Positions 21,735 to 33,534 of a stretch of DNA of 64,000 bases are shown here, one piece after another. The notes under the pieces were generated by a model that was not told the origin of the DNA, ran no database searches, and saw only the letters and a list, made by a program, of their open reading frames with translations. A program made the translations under genes and the position numbers. This DNA comes from Sceloporus undulatus (lineage: Eukaryota; Chordata; Lepidosauria; Squamata; Phrynosomatidae). The stretch spans positions 132,491,613 through 132,555,612 of the forward strand of contig NC_056525.1 in the NCBI RefSeq assembly GCF_019175285.1, read 5' to 3'. Positions within the stretch are counted from its first letter, which is position 1. Each line of letters starts with the position of its first letter.

Positions 21735-22076
21735 CTGGGCATGTTTAGCTTGGAAAAGAGAAGGTTAAGAGGTGATATGACAGCCTTGTTTAATATTTCA
21801 AGGGATGTCATATTGAGGATGTAGCAAGCTTCTGCTGCTCTATTGAATAGGATTTGGAACAATGGATGCAAGCTACAGGAAAAGAGATTCCACTTCAACA
21901 TTAGGAGGAACTTTGTGACAGTGAGAGCTGTTTGACAGGGGAACACACTTCCTCAAGTCTCCTTCTCTGGAGGTCTTTAAACAGAGGCTGGATGGCCATC
22001 TGTCAGGGATGCTTTGATTGTGAGTTCCTACATGGATGGCCCCTTGTGGTCTCTTCCAACTCTAGGATTCTATGAT
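21735..22076 (+). mobile_element. CR1 LINE 3' end
   Basis: Begins gagctgggcatgtttagctt, passes gattccacttcaacattagg and gaggctggatggccatctgt, and ends cttccaactctaggattcta. It is about 340 bp of diverged CR1. Confidence 0.88.
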
Positions 22077-23185
22077 TGTGGTTTGTTTTGGGGCCACAAA
22101 CCACAAGCTAAAATTAGGGTTTGAAATTGGCATATTAATTTTAGTTTGCATTAACCATAATTGCTTGTTAAGTCTGAACTGGCTATCCTGGCTCAAACGT
22201 GTCCTGCTTTGGTATTTCACTTTAGCTGCCTGCCAACTACAGATATGCAAAGGAAGAGTAGTTTAAAAATGAAGTTATTCACATAATTAAACAAGTCTTG
22301 CTAGCACTTTCTCACACCTCATATTTCCTTCTTATTCTGTCTGATTCCTTCACCGCCCATCTCTACTCACCCTTACTCAGAAGCTCTGTGAGCAGGAGAA
22401 AAAGGGACCATAGGACCAATTATTTTACTAATTTCTAGGCAAAAGCACATGCTGAAATCACAACTTTGCTCCTTTCACTATTCCAATGGTTAAACTGACA
22501 CCACCAAAATTAAACACGACTGCCCCTCAACTGTTCACATCTATGCTCCTTGGAGCTCAGTTTATTCACAGCTGAGTTGTAATTGCCACCTCACTGTTGA
22601 GACTGAGCCCAAAGATCAAATCCTTTGGATTGCCCCAGTCGCAATCATGACTGAAATTTGTGAAAGTAGGTGAAAACAATTCTTTGATGGAGTACAAAAT
22701 ATAATATACACTGAGGTACCCTTCCTGTTCTTTTTAAAGGGAGAGAAATACCATACATTCATATTCAGAGCTTTCTTGGGATCTAAAGCATACAGAGATA
22801 AGTTTCTGTGCCACAACTACAATAGCAGAAGAGACCAGGTCATCTCACTCCCTTTTGTTGCTGGACAAGGCAACCAAAAGAAGAGGAGTCCAGATGCGTA
22901 TTGAAAATACATGGGAAACCTATAACAGATGTTTGTTTATAAGTAGATAAATGGGTTTTAAAAATAATAACTCCTCTTTAGGATATCAAATAAAGGCAGA
23001 TATATACATGTATTAAAAAGTAAAACTTTACCCATAATATTTAAAAGAGACTCAACACTTATTTTTGCTATGCAAAGAATCAACTCTGTTCTAGTCTGCT
23101 TGTACAAGAAAGTTTTTGCTCATTAGAATAGCTCATATATGTCAGAAGTTAAATTTTGCACTGGACATATGGTTTTCCCAACATA

Positions 23186-23307
23186 GGGTCTGTACAGACA
23201 GGCCAAAATAAAGCTGCTTCTGGCCTCTTAGGATGCATGCATAATTTAAACAGCATACCTCCAAAGTGATCTGAAGCAGCTTTATTTTGGCCTGTCTATA
23301 CGGGCTC
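23186..23307. mobile_element. Harbinger-like MITE with perfect ATA target duplication
   Basis: The ends are gggtctgtacagacaggcc and ggcctgtctatacgggctc. The inverted arms extend ~35 bp through aaaataaagctgcttc. ATA flanks both sides (23183-23185, 23308-23310). A 3-bp duplication fits the PIF/Harbinger superfamily. It is 122 bp with no open frame. Confidence 0.75.
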
Positions 23308-23391
23308 ATAGTCTTCATAGCAGAGAGAAGCATCTGAGGTTCTTTTGCATGATTCCTTTTGGGTTCTCTAGGTAGTGTTTTACTTTTATTA

Positions 23392-24085
23392 AATTCATTA
23401 TTATATTTGTCTCCCTCTTTTCTCCCAAAATTGGGACTCAAAGCAGCTTACAATTTAAAATAAAAGTACAATTAAGAACATACCAAAAACAAACTTTAAA
23501 ACAGAATTGAACTATTTACAGTATTATAACAATTCAAATCTTCAGTAGAAAGAACAAAACACAATTTTAAAAGATAAAAAGCAATAAAAGCAGTTCGGTT
23601 TAAAACAATACAGCACCCCCTGGCCCATTCTTTAAAAACTTTCTCTACTGTATTTCAAAATAAAAAGTGTTTTGCCTGGGAAGGGTATTCCAGAATTTGG
23701 GAGAAACATCAAGAAAGCCCTCTTCTGAATCCCCACTAACTATGGCAGGTTACAGACTGCCGAAATGCGGCGGTCTCCCGCCGCCGCCAGTTGCAGCGTC
23801 CGGGAGCCGCAGCAGCCAAACTGCGCGGGTCCCGGACGCTCCGAGGAAAGAGCGTGGAAATCGCGCTCCTTCCTGGGCCCCGGAAAAAACGTCACGAGGT
23901 GCTAATCGTGCACTCGTGGTATCACTTCTGGGACGCCACGTGCGGACGCAGAGCGTCCGTTACGTCAAAATGGCGGCGGCCGTGTGGAACAGGGTAAGGG
24001 GCGTCTGGAAGAGACGCCCCTTTTTCAAAAGTCCTAAGGACGTCCCTTATGGCGGTCTGTAACCCGCCTATGCTTGCTTGATGAC
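23392..24085 (-). repeat. LINE-like (L2-type) fragment split by a MITE
   Basis: On the plus strand, tttctcccaaaattgggact and caaagcagcttacaatttaa begin an A-rich stretch that ends gggtattccagaatttggg. This is a familiar squamate LINE/SINE tail. It is cut at 23744-24068 by a GC-rich MITE and appears to resume at 24069. Confidence 0.5.
23744..24068. mobile_element. GC-rich Harbinger-like MITE with perfect TAT target duplication
   Basis: The left end GGCAGGTTACAGACTGCC and right end GGCGGTCTGTAACCCGCC are inverted repeats. TAT flanks both sides (23741-23743, 24069-24071). The interior is much richer in GC and CpG than its surroundings, so it could be mistaken for a small CpG island. The frames inside it (for example 23667-24062) are not genes. 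Confidence 0.8.
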
Positions 24086-25544
24086 TTATTTATAAAAATC
24101 TTTAAAATTATGGGAAATTATGGAAAAGGAAAGAGGTATCTTTATTCAAAGACTGACTGGGGAAAATACGGCATGTATTTATTGGATTAAGTTAACATAA
24201 CTGCAGCAGGAGAACAGATTTATAGTGATGGCCATTCTTTCTAAATTACTGGAAGGAAAGGTCACAGATACAGTTATCCATATAGTTTAATGGCTGAATT
24301 ATAATAGCACTAGGTTTACATTTTTGCCCCATAGCCTTCTATCTCTTCATGTTATTTTTCTTTTTATTCAAAAAATTTCTTTATTTAAATATATATTACT
24401 TTTTTCTCTTTCTTTCAACATTTTTTGTTTTTTAGGTTTTGAAGCAATTTCTGTTAATTAAAAGATCACTGAAATATAGATAATAATGTTATCAGCTATT
24501 AAGATATTTTTTAATATTTCTATTTTGCTAAAATGTTTATAGAAATTAGTATAAAAATCTAAATTAAAGTGATAATAAAATATATAGTATATAATAATTC
24601 TTATTATAGTCCAATATATAAGAAGGAAACGTTATCTGAGTATTAAAAATGTATAAATGTTATGTTTGTCAGTCATTTCTCTTACAATTACTGTATGTCA
24701 CAATTTTGAACAGGATTTTGGCAACAATATTTTGTCATTTGTTTCATTTGCATTTTTAGCTCCTGAAAGTTACAAAATTCTCATATCAGGACATTTATAA
24801 ACAAGGAAAATCTGGCTATGGTGCTGGGGATGGGATGCTGATTTGGTCCAGGAGCAACCAACAGATCAGTTTCTGATTGCTGGGGAAAAAGAGCCACTAG
24901 GCAAGGCACAAAGGACCACCAGACCCAGGAATCATAAAAAAATACTGCAAGGACACAACTGGCTAAGAAGTTTATTAAGGCCACCAGGGAAATTGAAATG
25001 TGTGGATGTTAGGCACGTGTTGGTCTGGACACCCTTCATAAGGAATTCTAGCAAAAGAATGACCAGTTATGTGTAACTGATGTCCAAAAGGCACATGGAA
25101 AAAGACACTCTTTCCCTAAAGAGCCATACAATTAAGTTAAAGTACATCTGCAGAAAAGACCTGCAATTTTGCAAACCTGCCATTATTTCCATTGTGAGGA
25201 CATATGCAACATCTTTGTACATACTGGACTAGCTTTTTCTGTAGCGGAAATCAGCTGGGAATGAGTTTTAAGAAAAGGAAGAGGGAAATAGGGTGTACTT
25301 GGTAATAATTGAGTCGTATAATAAACGTAGTTTAGTAAACCATAAAGGTTCACAAACTGATTAGTATATCACTGATTAACATAAGAGCTAAAAGCATTCC
25401 TTATAGACACCTATGTGTGTGTACACACTACCTTTCTTTTCACCCTTTTATAAATTAGATATGTTATAAAATGCAAATCAAATGCTCTGTCATACAGAAA
25501 GAAGCAACATGATATTTATTCAGCATACAATTTGCATTTCTTAT

Positions 25545-25785
25545 GGCGCGTGCGTGGGTTGTGTGCCTTTAAGTAATTTTTATACCTCTGTCAACCCTAA
25601 AGTGACCCTATCATGGGTTTTTTGGGGGCAACATTTGGTCAGAGATTTGCCACTGCTTTCCCCTGAGGCTGAAACCATGTAACTTGCCAAAGGTCACTAG
25701 TAGGTTTCATGGCCGAGCAAGAATCAATCCCTGGTCTCCAGAGTTATAGCCCAACACTCAAACCACTACACCACATTGGCTCTCT
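25545..25785 (-). repeat. tRNA-derived SINE (type A)
   Basis: The plus strand opens gttgtgtgcctttaagtaat and includes gtgaccctatcatgggtttt and aatcaatccctggtctccag. It closes with actacaccacattggctc. It has the same layout as the 4.3-kb copy and is near full length. Confidence 0.85.
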
Positions 25786-26199
25786 TCTTATGCAAGAATA
25801 TTTGTTCATTCCAAAAACAAGCAGGCTATAATGCTGTATCAATAGAGAGCAATGCGCAAGATAACACTGGTCAAATGTATTTCAGACCTGAAGATATTAA
25901 TCTTGTCCAATTTTAGGAAAAAGCACACAGCATTTTGTCCTCCACCTGAAAAATACCCTCCTGGGGCTACCCTACAGAAAACCAGTAGCATTCCTCTGAC
26001 AACATGCTGACAATCCTTGGTCAAGATAAAAAAGATGAGGATCTAAGCAACTGATCTTCAGGTTAGGAAGAACAGTATTAAGAATCAGGGCTTGATACAA
26101 CATGTTGAGCAAAAACTCAGAATCCTCCTGGGCAGAAGGACATATTAGTCAACATCCTGGCTCTTTTCCTCTTCTGTCACTGTACGTCAGCCATGAAGC

Positions 26200-26480
26200 T
26201 ATAGCCAGAGTAACTACTCACTAATTAAGGAACACTACTCCTCTTTGCATATCCTCCCACCCTGAGGCCTTGCCATCAGCAACAGAACAATACACAGATT
26301 AACATGGCAATCACTCCTCCCTACCCTGGGTCACACAGTATGTATGTGTGTATGTGTGTACACACACACACACCCAACTCTCTTCCATGCCAGCATTCTC
26401 TGAAGATGCCAGCCACATATGCTGTCAAAATGTCAGGTATAAACTCTTCTAGAACATGGCCACATAGCCCAAAAACCCCA
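26200..26480 (+). mobile_element. Retroelement tail with decayed hammerhead-like core
   Basis: At 26400-26440 it reads ctgaagatgccagcc, acatatgctgtcaaaatgtc. This is the same block as the intact hammerhead-like core at 58793-58827 but with the GAAAC box changed to AAAAT. The following stretch, aactcttctagaacatggcc and acatagcccaaaaacccc, also matches. I infer a Penelope-like element, a group known to carry hammerhead motifs. The upstream limit is uncertain. Confidence 0.5.
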
Positions 26481-26519
26481 CAAAAAACTGTAGGTCCATG
26501 GCATGAATGTCTAGTCATA

Positions 26520-26810
26520 ACTGATGGTAGGGGGCAGTGCTCATCTCTATTACTAAATTGAAGAGCCAGTGTTGTCTGAGAACTACTCTGGTGCTCATAT
26601 GGCCAGCATGACTGCACCGAACGCTTCCTTCCTACCGAAGTGGTACCTATTTATCTACTTGCATTTGCATGCTTTTGAACTGTTAGGTTGACAGAAGCTG
26701 GTACTAGTGACAGGAGCTAGTCATGTAGCATTTGGGCCTCGAACTGCCAACCTTCCAATCTTCTGATCATCAGAACTGGCATCTTAACCATTAAGCCACC
26801 ACATCCCATG
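26520..26810 (-). repeat. tRNA-derived SINE (type B)
   Basis: The minus strand starts gtggtggcttaatggttaag, with a B-box-like ggcagttcgaggccc. It then reads cctaacagttcaaaagcatg, caagtagataaataggtacc and catgctggcc. A second copy is at 52285-52555. Confidence 0.8.
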
Positions 26811-27501
26811 GTCATATACATACAGAATATTTTCAATTCAAATGCTAGTTCAATCTCTATGTGCATTTTCAAGAATGACACTCCAAGAATTAATTCCCAT
26901 ATCTTCTCTGCCACTGACCTAGTGCTTTTTGGTGTAGGGCAGGGAGATGATATCTGTAGCATATTCTAGGGCCAGACACTGGCCTCCAGACCTAGTGTTG
27001 TCCACCCCTGCAGCATACCCTATTGTCCATATACTTTAATTTTTCATTAAAAATGAAAACCAAGATTTTTAGGCTCTAACTAGTACTAGCTTCTGTATAT
27101 TGTAGCACTTTGTAGCACTGAACTACAAAGTGAGTGTTGGGGGGGAGGAAGAGAGCAAAATGAAAGGAGTCAGAGGATGAATTGGCAGTAATACTGAAGA
27201 ACTTAATCTGAATTTCCTATCAGAAATTGTATCAGAAACATGAGGCTTGCTGAACTTGGATTAATTCTAGAACCAAGACTTCTGTTCCTCCTGCACTTTT
27301 TACACTTCCCACTTTGAGTTTGTTCAGATGCAAATATGCATTATGGACAATGTACACTGTATAAGCTATTTTGCATTTGTGCCCTCTACCAAACCTTTAC
27401 ATCCATAGTAGCTCTGTGGAAAGAACATATAAAACAGAGCATCATTAGTGTAGCACAAGGCACAAAAATCTTTCTGACTGCAAAAAGCAAAGTTAACATA
27501 C

Positions 27502-27649
27502 CAGTGGATTCCCCTTGTTTAATCTCTTCAGCAGTACGATCTATGAGGACATAGAGAGACCACACCACACAAGTGATAGCAATCACATGGAAAGTGACAG
27601 AGCACATGATCTTCCTTCGCTCACTAGGAGTCATCTGCAATTTCTCCCA
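27502..27649 (-). CDS. MARCHF8: MARCHF8 exon with first membrane segment
   Basis: This 148-nt exon, phase 0 in and phase 1 out, codes [18 protein letters not shown], then [18 protein letters not shown] (first membrane segment) and [13 protein letters not shown](G). It matches human MARCHF8 nearly residue for residue. The acceptor is ggcctag and the donor is CTG|gtatgt. The splice phases fit both neighbouring exons. Confidence 0.97.
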
Positions 27650-29505
27650 CTAGGCCAAAATACAGAAAACAGAACAAGGTTAGATCCTTTAAGGGGATTT
27701 TAGGACATCACAAAAGAGACACATTTCTTAGTATTTGTGTTGCTTCCAAGGCAATTAAGAATTATTAATACTAATGTTGAAGGGAACATTTATCACATCT
27801 ATACTTTTAATAGCACACTGTCTGCAAAAAAAGTAATGAAGTAACTTGAGATAACAGACATTTTATATATGCTTCTGACCTCCACTTCCTCTAAGCTTCT
27901 TCCTTCCTTGTACTTACAGGCTCTGACAAAACCACATTTTGTCATTGTTGCAATCCAAGAAAATATCTACAAGATAGATCCTTTATTCCCTCAGAAAACT
28001 TTAGAATGTAGGAGGAAGGAAAGTATTATTAACCTTTATTTATGAAGCGCTGTAAATTTACACAGCGCTGTACATACAATCTTTTTAATTAGACGGTTCC
28101 CTGCCCTCGGGCTTACAATTGCTCAAGCATCTCTGCTAAGCAGTGGATTCCAGAAAGACCTCTACCATATCAACCTAGCACCAACGCTATTTCCTGTGAC
28201 TTTGAAGTTAGCAGTTACAATATACTTTAAGATGTTGAAAGGGCAGCACTGATATCATCCAGGTAGTATTTACAGCAATCCTGGAAGACAGGCCAATTAC
28301 ATTATCCTCATCTTATATTATCTTTACAGTCAGCAGGAGACGATGTAATCCATTATTATTATTCACATGCTGACCTGAGGGCTAAAGTGAAGACAGAAGC
28401 TCATATCCCGCAGTCTTCGTATCCCTCTTCTATACACTTCATGTAAATACCTAAAGGAGTGTTCTGCAAATACATGTTTAGCAGTTCTCTCCAAAAGTTT
28501 CCGTCCCTGCACTAAATCAACAAATTAGATAGGAGCAGGGCAATTACATACAATGGAAGTATCTGCATAATAGGAGCTTTTGCTCAGACACAAACATGTC
28601 AAGGAGAGAGGCTATTCAGGTTATGTGACACCCAGTGAAGGGTTAGCTGTCACTGCCCTGCTCCCTCCACTCATTTGTACAACTCATGAGAAATGTCTGA
28701 AGAAGGGTTATCTCTTCATTTCTCTTGAATGCACACCTGCAGTGTGCCTCACATGCAGCTCCTCTTAACAAATGCAACACCTCTCTCACACACCTAGTTT
28801 CTCTCTGTTTCTGCAGCAGTGGCAGGCAGCGGCACCTCAAATACAGTCTAAAAGAGGCACCTCACACCCTCTGCAGTAGCAGTGATATCCACATACAAAA
28901 GCACTTCTTTTGGAACATCAACACCCACAGTAGAAGTACTCACAGTATGTCTCTGTGCAGGGGAAAAGTGCAGGTCACAGGTGCCCCCCAACCCATTTGT
29001 GACCCCCAAGACTTCAGGACCCTCTCATTTTTTAAAAAGCAAAGCAACACAGAAGATCATTCACTACAAAGACACAGGAAATGTGGTAGCTGAACTTTCT
29101 TTTCATCTCACAATCCACAAAATGGAGAAAACAAGCCCATCTGAAAGTCAATCGAAAATCATGTTAAAGAAGAAGCTGGAGGGAACTTCCAGTTTTCCTC
29201 TAGCTTTATTTTTGTTATCCTGTTGGGAAACGTGTTGGGGTGGACAGGGATAAAAACTGACCACTGTTGCTGGCACAGTTGCTCAGCACTGGTAGAGAGG
29301 AAGTGACCTCTATTTTTAAACCTCAGCAAGTCCACGTATCTTGTATGTCTTGGTGATATATCCAAATAAAGATTAACAGCTGCTTCAGATATATGTAATG
29401 TGAAATTCCTTGCAATTTAAGTGGCCCTGAGGGTTAATGAGAAAATACACAACTATTTATTTGCCCAACAATATAAGGCATTTGAGTATCAATGCTGTAA
29501 CTTAC
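27650..29505 (-). other. MARCHF8: MARCHF8 intron
   Basis: A short repeat fragment lies at about 28030-28115 (gaagcgctgtaaatttacac, gttccctgccctcgggctta). The rest, including the plus-strand frames at 28725-29253, shows no supported gene. Confidence 0.7.
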
Positions 29506-29686
29506 TTTTCTCAATGGTTTCAGTTTGGTCTCCATGATGAATTCATATTTGCAGAGTTCACAGCAACGAGTGTCTGAGCTTTTGATCCACTGCTGCAGAC
29601 AAGCCTGGTGCACAAAATTAAGACTTCCTGTGCAGTGACAGGGAGTGATTAGAGGGCTCTCATCATCTCCTTCACAATGGCATATC
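29506..29686 (-). CDS. MARCHF8: MARCHF8 RING-CH exon
   Basis: This 181-nt exon codes (R)[60 protein letters not shown]. Seven of the eight C4HC3 zinc ligands lie here. The first Cys sits at the end of whichever exon is spliced upstream. Human LHFVH is LNFVH here; the ligand His is kept. The acceptor is tgacacag, entry leaves one base to complete Arg, and the donor is AAA|gtaagt. Confidence 0.97.
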
Positions 29687-31677
29687 CTGTGTCAGGAGCA
29701 TAACAATTTATTAAGAGAAAGGAAAAATGACCAGGACGCAAACTAAAAAAAACACCATACAGCTGAAAATCGGAACAGTATGAATGAAATATGTAACGTT
29801 GTGAGATCATGCATGGTGAGCCAGCACAGATCTCCAAGGCTGCAATTTTGCTTCCAATGAAATAATATAAAACTGCACAGCACAGACTAATGTAAGTAAA
29901 CACAAGCACTAATTTAGCTCTTGAGATTTTCTATAGGCTCTAGTCCAGAGTCCAGTGCAGAGATGGGCAAAATATGACCCAGGAAGGCCCCTGCAATCTC
30001 AAGGCCTTTTTTGTAGACTTCAATTGTTTCACCTCAAGAAACTGGCCCACAGAACATTATAGAATACTCAAAGGGCACCATTCCTGGCTTTTTTCTAGTG
30101 ATAGGCCAGCTTTGGCCTCAAGGCTTTTCTCAGAAATTGTCACTTCTGGTTTTGAAAAAGGTTTCTCTAGGACTAAAACAGGGGGGTGGTGTGGTGGGAA
30201 TGGGGCCACGTGTTGTTACTGGTTACTGGTATTGTAATTTGCCAATTTCTTTGGTCAAAAACTTTGAGAGTTGGCAGAGGGGTGGGGCTAGGTTCTCTGA
30301 TCCTGGAAGTTGCCCACTCCTGGCCAAAAAGAAAACAGGTACCTAAAAGGCAAAAGAATTACATTTTGCATCATCTTGATAAGAGATCAGTGGTACTTAT
30401 TGTAGTACTTTCCAGGACATAAACATGCTTATTCGGTCAAAAGAAAACGACATTTCTATAGAGAATAATTTAACTGAAATCATTACTGAATTCTACAACA
30501 CTATGGGAACCAAATAAGTACGTTTTAAAATGCTAAAAATGTCATTAAAATGTCACTAAAGGATGGGGTTGAAATCAGTCCTAATTAATTTTCTCAACAA
30601 AATTTCTGGATACTAACTTGTGCTTGGCTGTTAGAAAAAAAAATCTCAGCTTGAATTCATTTTAGTTGATATGCCCCAGTGTAGTCTACATTCAGTGTAG
30701 AATGTTCCCTGTCCTCGAGAGGTTTCCTTTTATCTACTTCTACTACTACTACTACTACTCCCACTACTTCAGAGACCAGTTGATTATGCAACTCCATGAA
30801 TCAGACTCCTTCAAGGAAATACACCAAAGTTCTGTTGACAGCAGGACTGAGATCATCATTCAAAATATCTGTTCCTATCAGAAGAGTTGGGTTACACCTC
30901 ATTTCAAAGGAAAGGTATTAAATGCTACTACTATCCCAGTGAAATATTATAGGAAAAATGGTGGCTACCCAAGCTGACATCACTAGAAATGACAATTTTT
31001 TTTCAACCCCTTACAGAAAACTACTATTTCCACCACCATGATAAATGACCATTTATGTTCACTTTTGCCACCCTGACAAAACTTTCCACCCAAATCTTCC
31101 AAAACAGCCCCCTGCATTTGCTATCTTTAAAAAGGTCATAAAGTGAAGAAAGCTAAGCACTCATAAACTCAAGAGAGAATACCTTTGGCCCTATACTGCA
31201 AGCCTTTAAGCCACGTTGCACGTGACCCTCACAAACTGTTTGAAGGGGAGAGGACAAATTGCAGCAAGGAAAAAAGTGTGTGAATCCTGCTGCATACAGG
31301 AAAGAGTAGGTGTGGTTCCTTAGATCCAAGCCAAATTTCTCAAAACCATAGTTTATATAGCTGAAAATCCTGGGAAGCAATGGTCATCATGGGTAAAAAG
31401 CATCTTTCAGATACAGGTCTGAAGTGGTCATTCATATGTTTAAACTGATTTTCTTAAGATACTTATAGGTTAACTGTTGAAAAGGGGAAAAATTGATACA
31501 AGTTTTCAAACAGCAACTCTGATTGTATGCTTAAAACAGTATCAGTAAGATGAGAGAGCAGCTCGCTCTTCAAATTGCACATATTAAAGCAAGCAAGCAA
31601 GAATGGAAACACAAGGAACATAGCATTTGCCACAAAACTGGGAGGGAGTAGAAGAAAGTGGTTCCCCGTAAACCAAC
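29687..31677 (-). other. MARCHF8: MARCHF8 intron
   Basis: It contains a hAT-like MITE at 29958-30322 and a short CTA-repeat near 30738. No gene is supported in the remainder. Confidence 0.7.
29958..30322. mobile_element. hAT-like MITE
   Basis: The ends are cagagatgggcaaaat and aagttgcccactcctg, which are inverted. The flanking 8-mers no longer match. It is about 365 bp with no transposase. Confidence 0.6.
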
Positions 31678-32511
31678 CTGCAAGCATCCCCAGATATGGA
31701 TACGGGGGAGAGTGGGGAAAATTTTTCTGACAAAGGAGAAGGAGAGTCTAGGTCACTATCCTTTTCAACTGAACAAAGTGGTGCCCGCAGCTCTGCAATT
31801 TTCAGTCTCACAGAGGAACTGTCCTCAAAGACATCATCATCTCCCATGTCATCTGAACAGAAACCTGTGCTCTCTACTATCACACTGGGTGATTTCTTTG
31901 GTTGGAGGCAGCTTGAGTAGTTATCCAATTCATGACTGCTTACACTGGAGCTATGAGAGAAGGAGAAAAGGCAGTGCAGCAGTTTTTTACTTCGGGACAA
32001 TTCGCTGTCACACTTGTCCTCCAGGAGAGGAACGTGTACTGCACTGTGGATAGCACTAGCCCCAGAAGTGCTCAAGTAATTTGTAGAAAGTGACTGGAAA
32101 TAGGAGAGTTTGGAATTATTAAAAGTAAAGGGCCTGAGGTTGAACGGTTTCTTCTCTTTGTGATAAAATGTGTTAAGCCTTAAACACTGCTCCTGAGTTT
32201 GTGTCAGTTTGCCTTCTGAACATGTTCGTTCCACGTAGCTAAAGCTTTGAGTTGTGCTCTGAGCCTTCTGGTCCATATCACTGAGAGACTTGGAGAATTT
32301 CAGAGCTTGGGTAGTTTTTCCATTCTTAGACTTGAGACCATGGACACAATCATGCTCATGGAGGTCTTTCTTGGAAGCCTGCACCGTATTCTGACAGATT
32401 ATTGTCACAGTGGACCCTTGAGTCAAAGAATTCTGGCAGACAGGATTTTTCAAGACAACAGCAGATTGCACTGGACTGTGATGACAACATTCAGAATACA
32501 CTGCACTGGAA
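31678..32511 (-). CDS. MARCHF8: MARCHF8 long-isoform cassette exon
   Basis: This is an open exon of 834 nt, exactly 278 codons, with acceptor ctgcatgcag and donor CAG|gttggt. It is entered and left in phase 2, so including it keeps the frame. It begins (S)SSAVYSECCHHSPVQSAV and ends SEKFSPLSPVSISGDAC(R). The protein is Ser-rich, has an acidic patch (DDMGDDDVFED) and Ser-Pro motifs near its end, and shows no recognised fold. Its last codons recreate the Cys that precedes RICHCEG. A long MARCHF8 form with a similar insert is known in vertebrates. Whether it is used in this species is inferred. Confidence 0.85.
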
Positions 32512-33454
32512 CTGCATGCAGAACAGTGGAATAAAAGCACATAAAGTAAAAACAATTATTAAAAAGGAATGCATACAATAATGTGAAGAAATGACAATTT
32601 CAGCAAGTGTGGGGATAGCAAACAGCAAGCAGAACAGAAGTTGCAAACAGCAGCATGAAACAGATTAAGTTAAAATGGTGGCATGATGCATATGATGCAA
32701 TGCATGTTATGCCTATGTCTTTAAAGCAGGGCTGGACAAAGGCATCCCTCCAGATGTTACTGGAGACTCATCCCCACCATTTCCTACCACTGAGTGAGTT
32801 GGCCAAGAGAGATGGGAGCTGCATACCACTAATACCTGGAGAGATGCACTTTGCCCACTCTTGCTTTAAATGTATGTGTGCCTATACAGGCACATAAGGG
32901 AATGCCACTCAAAACACAACATGTATAGGGAAAGGCTGCTGAACTCTTCTCCTATGTGCTTACTCTCCCTCCAAAAATATTTCACTCTAGCTGCTATGGG
33001 ACTCCATTAGGAAAAATAATGTCTAGGGGTACAAAGGAAAGGCTCTGAACACAGTTTCTACCCACAGACCCTGTTTGATCTGTTGTGCTTTAAAATGATC
33101 TCAGAGTGCCTGCATTGTTTTCAGTTTATAGGACACTGATACGATATGTAATGTACCCTACAGGTTGTGCTACCCTAACATCAAGTTAGTATTACATGCC
33201 AAAGTCTTCTACTGTTCAGTGCACCTTTTGGATGGGGAGGGATGTGTGGGGGGGTCCTGGAAAGCCTATTTCTAAGATTATTTTTTCTAAACTTGCATTT
33301 AAAAAAAAAACTGCATATTCTAAGAGTGACATGATTAGGATAACTGTCTTGCAGAACCTTGTAGTCTGTGTATCTGATACTTGACATGACGAAGATGTAC
33401 ACGTGTAGACATCTTCTGTAGTATTTCATTGCAATGACACAGCCACTATTTTAC
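32512..33454 (-). other. MARCHF8: MARCHF8 intron upstream of the cassette exon
   Basis: It contains one hAT-like MITE at 32727-32863 and nothing else recognisable. Confidence 0.75.
32727..32863. mobile_element. hAT-like MITE with near-perfect 8-bp target duplication
   Basis: The ends are cagggctggacaaag and ctttgcccactcttg, inverted. The flanks are ctttaaag and ctttaaat (7 of 8 bases agree). It is 137 bp. Confidence 0.78.
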
Positions 33455-33534
33455 CTGCAGATGTCCTGACTGGTTGGTGTGACAGATGTCTGAGAGAAAC
33501 TACGAGGAGCAGAAATAGAGGCTGAACTGCCAGT
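33455..33534 (-). CDS. MARCHF8: MARCHF8 exon encoding the linker before the RING
   Basis: This 80-nt exon, phase 0 in and phase 2 out, codes TGSSASISAPRSFSQ, TSVTPTSQDIC(R/S). It aligns with the human segment ending TSITPSSQDIC. Joined directly to the RING exon it gives QDICRICHCEG (short form). Joined to the cassette exon it gives QDICSSSAVYS (long form). The acceptor is tttcttgcag and the donor is CAG|gtaaaa. Confidence 0.93.

Larger units (their letters stand above)
20853..27501 (-). other. MARCHF8: MARCHF8 intron between TM1 and TM2 exons
   Basis: Repeats identified are a 5S-SINE (21181-21392), CR1 (21735-22076), two Harbinger-like MITEs (23186-23307, 23744-24068), a LINE-like fragment (23392-24085), SINEs (25545-25785, 26520-26810) and a hammerhead-bearing repeat (about 26200-26480). 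22080-23180, 24086-25540 and 26811-27501 show nothing that I can assign. Confidence 0.75.

Noticed and set aside
28725-29253. Plus-strand frames of 122-123 codons in a MARCHF8 intron
   Set aside because: They overlap each other in different frames, lack splice signals and show no recognisable protein similarity.
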